From Streptomyces aureocirculatus (lineage in GTDB: Bacteria; Actinomycetota; Actinomycetes; Streptomycetales; Streptomycetaceae): a stretch of DNA of 64,000 nucleotides. Location: the NCBI RefSeq assembly GCF_000720475.1, contig NZ_JOAP01000017.1, positions 1 through 64,000 on the forward strand. The letters are read 5' to 3'. Positions 60,574-64,000 of the stretch are shown piece by piece; positions within the stretch are counted from its first letter, which is position 1, and each line of letters begins with the position of its first letter. The position numbers were made by a program, and so were the translations under genes. The notes beneath the pieces are model-generated. The model did not search any database and was not told the DNA's origin. It worked only from the letters and a program-made list of their open reading frames with translations.

Positions 60574-62205
60574 TCAGGGTCTTTCGGTGGAACCGGTGGA
60601 ACCGGTGGAACTCGTGGGCCCGGGGGACGGAGTCGACCCGGTGGACGGAGCCGACCCGCTGGACGGAGTCGACCCGGTGGCCGTCCGCCGCCGCCGTGCG
60701 AACAGCACCGCCCCCACCGCCGCGACCAGCAGCGCCCCGGCCGCCGCAAGGGTGATGGGAAGGGCCTTCGACGAGCCGGAGTCGGAGGAGGCGGAGGAGG
60801 CGGAGGAGGCGGAGGAGGCGGAGGAGGCGGAGGAGGCGGAGTCCTCGGCACCGTCCGACGCCGCCGCCCGCCCGGACTTGGCCCCGGCACGGGACTCCTT
60901 CGTGCCGGGCGCGGCGGCGGAGCCCAGGTCGGGCAGCGCGGGCAGTTCGGCGTCACCGTCGACGGCGACGGCCAGGGACACCGGGTCCATCGCGGTGCCC
61001 GGTTCGTAGAGCGAGCCGAACGCCTTGGAGCCGTCGGCGGTGAGTTTCGCGGGGGCCTCGGTGACGGCGATCAGGCCATTCCGCGGTGCGAGGCCCGTCA
61101 GCTCCTTGGCGGTGAAGGTGACGAGCGGCGCCTTCTTCTTCGTGAAGTCCTCGCTGTGGACGTCGGCGTAGAGCGTGCCCTTGCCGTCCCGTACGCCGAC
61201 GGCGACCCGGCTCAGTCCGACGTCCAGGCCGTGCTTGCCGGTGAAGCGGACGGCACCTGCGAAGTCGGCGGACAGCGTGCGCTTCTTCTCGTCGTACGCG
61301 CCCTCGCCCCGCGGGAAGCGGAACAGCGCGCCGCCGTCCTGGGCGCCCGCCGTGAGCGTCCACTTGCCCTTCGCGATGGACCCGGAGACGTACTCGCGGA
61401 ACGTACGGCGCACACCCCAGTCGACGGCGGCGTCCTCGATACGCCCCGCGACCTTCTTCTCTCTCTTCTCCGTCCCGCCCTTGCCGCCGCCCTTGCCCTT
61501 GTCGCTCTCACCCTTGCCGCTCTTGTCCTTCGTACCGGCGGACGGTGCCGCCAGGTCGGTGGACAGGCTCAGCGGGTCGAGCTGTGTGCCTGCCGTGTAG
61601 TACCCGGCGAAGGCCTTGGCGCCCTGGGCGGTGAGCGTCGTGGGGATGGTGGTGAGGGCGATCGGGCCTGTGCCGCCCTTCATGTTGATGCCGGAGACAT
61701 TCAGCGAGGCGAGCGGGACCTGGGCGGTCGATGTGACCTTTCCGGTGCCCTTGTCCTTGCTGACCATGTCGGCGAAGAGCGTGCCGGAGCCGCCGGTGAC
61801 CTTGACGGTGGGGCGGCTGATAGCCAGGTCGAGGGCGTACGCGCCACCCTTCTTGTGCCCGGTGAAGTGCACGCCCCCACTGAACGCGGCGGTGAAGGAG
61901 CCGGTGCCCGGGTCGTAGGAACCCTTGGCCGAGTGGAAGCGGAACTGGCTGCCGCCGACCGTCGCGGCGCCGCCCCGCAGATTCCAACTGCCCTTGGCGA
62001 TGGGCCCCGTGACATAGCTCTGGAAGGACGATTTGACGCCCCAGTCGAGCCTGCCGCCGCGCACCGTGCGTTCCTCCGCGTGCGCCGCGGACGCCGGAAG
62101 GAGGGCTCCGGCGAGCCCGGCGACGACGACGGCCGCTCCGGCGCGGACGCGGGCACGGCGGCGCGCTGCCGACTGTCTCGACGACGGCTGTCCCGACGAC
62201 GACAT
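60574..62205 (-). CDS. Membrane-anchored HtaA-domain haem-binding protein
   Basis: Exported protein of 543 residues: Arg-rich signal peptide to about residue 43, HtaA domains at about 50-215 (DWGVKSSFQSYVTG) and 260-415 (DWGVRRTFREYVSG), a Lys/Gly/Glu linker, a Ser/Ala repeat (SSASSASSASSASS, about 455-475), a C-terminal helix (LPITLAAAGALLVAAVGAVL) and a Thr/Ser-rich tail. No LPXTG/LAXTG signal, so it is retained by the membrane helix. First gene after the iron box at 62230; feeds haem towards HmuT with the wall-anchored partner. Confidence 0.92.
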   Translation of the reverse strand: MSSSGQPSSRQSAARRRARVRAGAAVVVAGLAGALLPASAAHAEERTVRGGRLDWGVKSSFQSYVTGPIAKGSWNLRGGAATVGGSQFRFHSAKGSYDPGTGSFTAAFSGGVHFTGHKKGGAYALDLAISRPTVKVTGGSGTLFADMVSKDKGTGKVTSTAQVPLASLNVSGINMKGGTGPIALTTIPTTLTAQGAKAFAGYYTAGTQLDPLSLSTDLAAPSAGTKDKSGKGESDKGKGGGKGGTEKREKKVAGRIEDAAVDWGVRRTFREYVSGSIAKGKWTLTAGAQDGGALFRFPRGEGAYDEKKRTLSADFAGAVRFTGKHGLDVGLSRVAVGVRDGKGTLYADVHSEDFTKKKAPLVTFTAKELTGLAPRNGLIAVTEAPAKLTADGSKAFGSLYEPGTAMDPVSLAVAVDGDAELPALPDLGSAAAPGTKESRAGAKSGRAAASDGAEDSASSASSASSASSASSASSDSGSSKALPITLAAAGALLVAAVGAVLFARRRRTATGSTPSSGSAPSTGSTPSPGPTSSTGSTGSTERP

Positions 62206-62229
62206 GGAACCCCTCCGGGTCTAGATTCC

Positions 62230-62248
62230 TAAGGTAAGGCTAACCTAA
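62230..62248. promoter_or_regulatory. Iron box between htaA and hmuT
   Basis: TAAGGTAAGGCTAACCTAA matches the DtxR/IdeR consensus TTAGGTTAGSCTAACCTAA at 17 of 19 bases. It is 25 bp before the htaA-type gene and 49 bp before hmuT, so it controls both directions. Confidence 0.9.
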
Positions 62249-62296
62249 TCTACGATCATTCCTACGGGGAACCCCACGACAGGACGGTGGACTCAG

Positions 62297-63304
62297 GTGC
62301 GCAAGCCGCGCTCACTCCGGACGGTTGGCGCGGCGGCAGCCGTGCTCGTGCTCACCCTCGCCGGATGCGGGACGTCCGACGACGGCGGATCGGCGCGGGG
62401 CGGGCCACGGGTCAAGGCCGCCGCCGACCGCGTGGAGCCCCTCGCGGCCGCGCCCGAGCCCGAGTTGCCCGTGACCGTGCGGTCCGCCGACGGCAAGCGG
62501 GTCACCGTCGACGACACCAGCAGGATCGTGCCGCTGACCGGCAGCCTGAACGAGATCGTCTTCACTCTCGGGCTCGGCAAGAACGTCGTCGCGCGTGACA
62601 TCACCGCGACCTTTCAACAGGCCGCGAGGCTCCCGGTGGTGACGCGGGCTCACGACGTCTCCGCGGAGAGCGTGTTGTCCCTGAAGCCGACGGTCGTCCT
62701 CGCGGACACCACGACGGGCCCCGCGGAGGCGATCGACCAGATCCGGGCGGCGGGCGTCCCCCTCGTCGTCCTCGAACCGGCCAAGAGCCTCGCCGACGTG
62801 AGTCCGCGCATCGGGGCGGTTGCTGCGGCGCTCGGCGTGCCGAAGGCGGGCGCCGAGCTCACCTCCCGTACGCGGCAACGGATTTCGAAGGTACGGGAGT
62901 CCGTGCCCGCACGGTCCGGGAAACCGCGCGTCGCGTTCCTCTATCTGCGCGGGTCGGCCTCCGTCTATCTGCTCGGCGGGCGCGAATCGGGCGCGGGTTC
63001 TCTGCTCGAGGCGGCGGGCGCGGTCGACGCGGGCAAGGCGTCGGGCCTGAAGAAGGACTTCACGGCCATCACGAGCGAGGCCCTGGCCAAGGCCGCGCCG
63101 GACGCGATCCTGGTGATGTCGAAGGGCCTCGACTCCGTGGGCGGCGTCGACGGCCTGGTGAAGATCCCCGGCGTGGCCGAGACCCCGGCGGGCCTCGACC
63201 GCCGCGTCGTGTCCATCGAGGACGGCGTCCTGCTCAACTACGGCCCCCGCACCGACCGGGTGCTCAAGTCCCTGGTGGACCAGCTCTACAAGGACGCCGA
63301 GTGA
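62297..63304 (+). CDS. hmuT: Haem ABC transporter substrate-binding lipoprotein
   Basis: Periplasmic-binding-type lipoprotein of 335 residues from GTG 62297. Lipobox LAGC with Cys24. Fold type III (helical backbone) motifs: RIVPLTGSLNEIVFTLGLGK, then SVLSLKPTVVLADTT and a C-terminal DRVLKSLVDQLYKD. HmuT proteins pick up haem from HtaA-type surface receptors and deliver it to the FecCD-type permease. Its stop overlaps the hmuU start (GTGA). Confidence 0.94.
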   Translation: MRKPRSLRTVGAAAAVLVLTLAGCGTSDDGGSARGGPRVKAAADRVEPLAAAPEPELPVTVRSADGKRVTVDDTSRIVPLTGSLNEIVFTLGLGKNVVARDITATFQQAARLPVVTRAHDVSAESVLSLKPTVVLADTTTGPAEAIDQIRAAGVPLVVLEPAKSLADVSPRIGAVAAALGVPKAGAELTSRTRQRISKVRESVPARSGKPRVAFLYLRGSASVYLLGGRESGAGSLLEAAGAVDAGKASGLKKDFTAITSEALAKAAPDAILVMSKGLDSVGGVDGLVKIPGVAETPAGLDRRVVSIEDGVLLNYGPRTDRVLKSLVDQLYKDAE

Positions 63305-64000
63305 GCGTCACCAGCGGGCCGGTGGGGCGGGCGGGCGGCGCCGAGGCGGCGGGCGGGGCCGGGGAAGCGGGCACAGCCCAGAAGACGAGCAGGACCCGGC
63401 AGACGGGCGCAGCCCAGGAGCCGCGCGCGCCCGGAGAAGCGGGCGCGGCCGGAGAAGCGGGCGCGGCCGGAGAAGCGGGCGGGGTCGCCCAGGAGCCGCG
63501 CGGGGCCGGAGAAGGGGCGGTGGTCCGGTGGGGGGCGCCGTGCTTCCTTACCGTCGTCCTCGCCGGCGCCCTCCTCCTCCTTGCCCTGCTCTCCGCAGGG
63601 ATCGGCGCGTACGACATCCCCCTCGGGGACGTGCTCGCCTCCGTGCGGCACCGGGTCGGGCTCGGCGGTCACGCGCTCGACCGCGTCGGCGAGAGCGTGC
63701 TGTGGAACGTGCGGCTGCCGCGTGTGACGCTCGCGCTGCTCGTGGGCGCGTCGCTCGGCTGTGCGGGTGCGCTGATGCAGGGCGTGTTCGGCAATCCGCT
63801 GGCCGAACCCGGCGTCATCGGGATCTCCGCGGGCGCGGCGGTCGGCGCGGTCGCCTCGATCGCCTTCGGCCTCAGCTTCTTCGGCAACTGGACGGTGACC
63901 GTCTGCGCGTTCGTCGCCGGGCTCGCGACGGTGCTTCTCGTGTACGTCCTGTCGCGCGAGGGCGGCCGTACGGAGGTGGTGACGCTGATCCTCACGGGCA
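63301..64000 (+). CDS. hmuU: Haem ABC transporter permease (FecCD type), partial at window end
   Basis: Start GTG 63301 overlaps the hmuT stop by four bases; the frame is open to base 64000 (233 codons) with no stop, so the 3' end is outside. After about 78 hydrophilic residues come helices typical of FecCD/BtuC permeases: FLTVVLAGALLLLALLSAGI, then WNVRLPRVTLALLVGASLGC and AGALMQGVFGNPLAEPGVIG, the conserved signature. The N-terminal extension is Gly/Ala/Glu-rich with repeated AGEAG units (18-bp DNA repeats GGAGAAGCGGGCGCGGCC), longer than usual and of doubtful function. Forms the haem importer with HmuT and an ATPase (hmuV) expected just beyond the window. Confidence 0.93.
   Translation, partial: MSVTSGPVGRAGGAEAAGGAGEAGTAQKTSRTRQTGAAQEPRAPGEAGAAGEAGAAGEAGGVAQEPRGAGEGAVVRWGAPCFLTVVLAGALLLLALLSAGIGAYDIPLGDVLASVRHRVGLGGHALDRVGESVLWNVRLPRVTLALLVGASLGCAGALMQGVFGNPLAEPGVIGISAGAAVGAVASIAFGLSFFGNWTVTVCAFVAGLATVLLVYVLSREGGRTEVVTLILTG

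Noticed and set aside
1..64000. tRNA, rRNA, insertion sequence or phage genes
   Set aside because: No cloverleaf-like sequence, CCA end, transposase or integrase motif was recognised anywhere in the window.

Overview
The window is chromosomal DNA of a Streptomyces-type actinomycete. Base composition is very GC-rich, GTG and TTG starts are common, genes are dense with short ATGA/GTGA overlaps, and the gene content is typical of the genus (LuxR two-component pair, SpoIIE-type phosphatase, SARP/NB-ARC regulator, GlnE, DrrAB-like ABC pair, LAXTG-anchored wall protein). From memory, the run glnE - glutamine synthetase-like gene - nadE - panB - map resembles the conserved chromosomal core of S. coelicolor near SCO2230-2270; this was not checked. 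No rRNA, tRNA, CRISPR array, transposase or phage gene is visible, so this is core chromosome with a few lineage-specific patches.

Layout. 0.1-4.5 kb: MMPL exporter divergent from a sensor kinase/NarL regulator pair. 4.5-12.4 kb: secreted DUF1996 protein, small exported protein, GH89 alpha-N-acetylglucosaminidase coupled to a TPR protein, and a membrane-anchored protein with a sigma-factor-like front. 12.4-15.3 kb: metal-dependent hydrolase, ferredoxin reductase and TetR. 15.3-20.2 kb: PP2C/SpoIIE phosphatase, GH13 alpha-glucosidase and its LacI regulator. 20.3-26.8 kb: PAP2 phosphatase, glnE, a shortened PPOX protein, a VOC protein and a glutamine synthetase-like enzyme (probably glnA2). 27-30 kb: flavohaemoprotein remnant, DUF3105-DUF305 pair, DUF5990 protein. 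30-34.7 kb: alpha/beta hydrolase, DUF998 protein, a repeat-expanded DUF6153 protein and a multicopper oxidase, with a CsoR-like palindrome between the divergent genes (a probable copper-handling patch). 34.9-43.2 kb: nadE, two drug-type MFS pumps, a membrane endonuclease/phosphatase-fold protein, TetR with a perfect operator, and panB. 43.2-48.8 kb: DrrAB-like ABC exporter converging on a SARP/NB-ARC/TPR regulator. 49-58.9 kb: M50 protease, NpdG, sialidase, ArsR with a divergent FAD monooxygenase and MFS pump, methionine aminopeptidase, haem oxygenase and PhzF. 58.9-64 kb: haem uptake locus (two HtaA-domain surface proteins divergent from hmuT-hmuU, the latter cut by the window end).

How the parts work together. 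The right end is an iron/haem acquisition module: surface HtaA proteins would take haem, HmuT/HmuU would import it and the haem oxygenase 5 kb upstream would release the iron. Two iron-box palindromes, one in front of the haem oxygenase and one between htaA and hmuT, indicate co-control by a DtxR/IdeR-type repressor. The ArsR/monooxygenase/MFS set and the TetR/MFS set are self-contained, operator-bearing detoxification cassettes.

Most unusual signals: (1) an array of TGTC-type heptamers in exact 11-bp phase before the ABC exporter, whose convergent neighbour is a SARP-type regulator; (2) a DUF6153 protein inflated by two different 9-residue tandem arrays, beside a multicopper oxidase; (3) an intergenic 43-bp element present four times in 20 kb, two copies being identical; (4) twin palindromes in the ArsR divergent promoter; (5) two decayed or internally deleted genes (flavohaemoprotein, PPOX).
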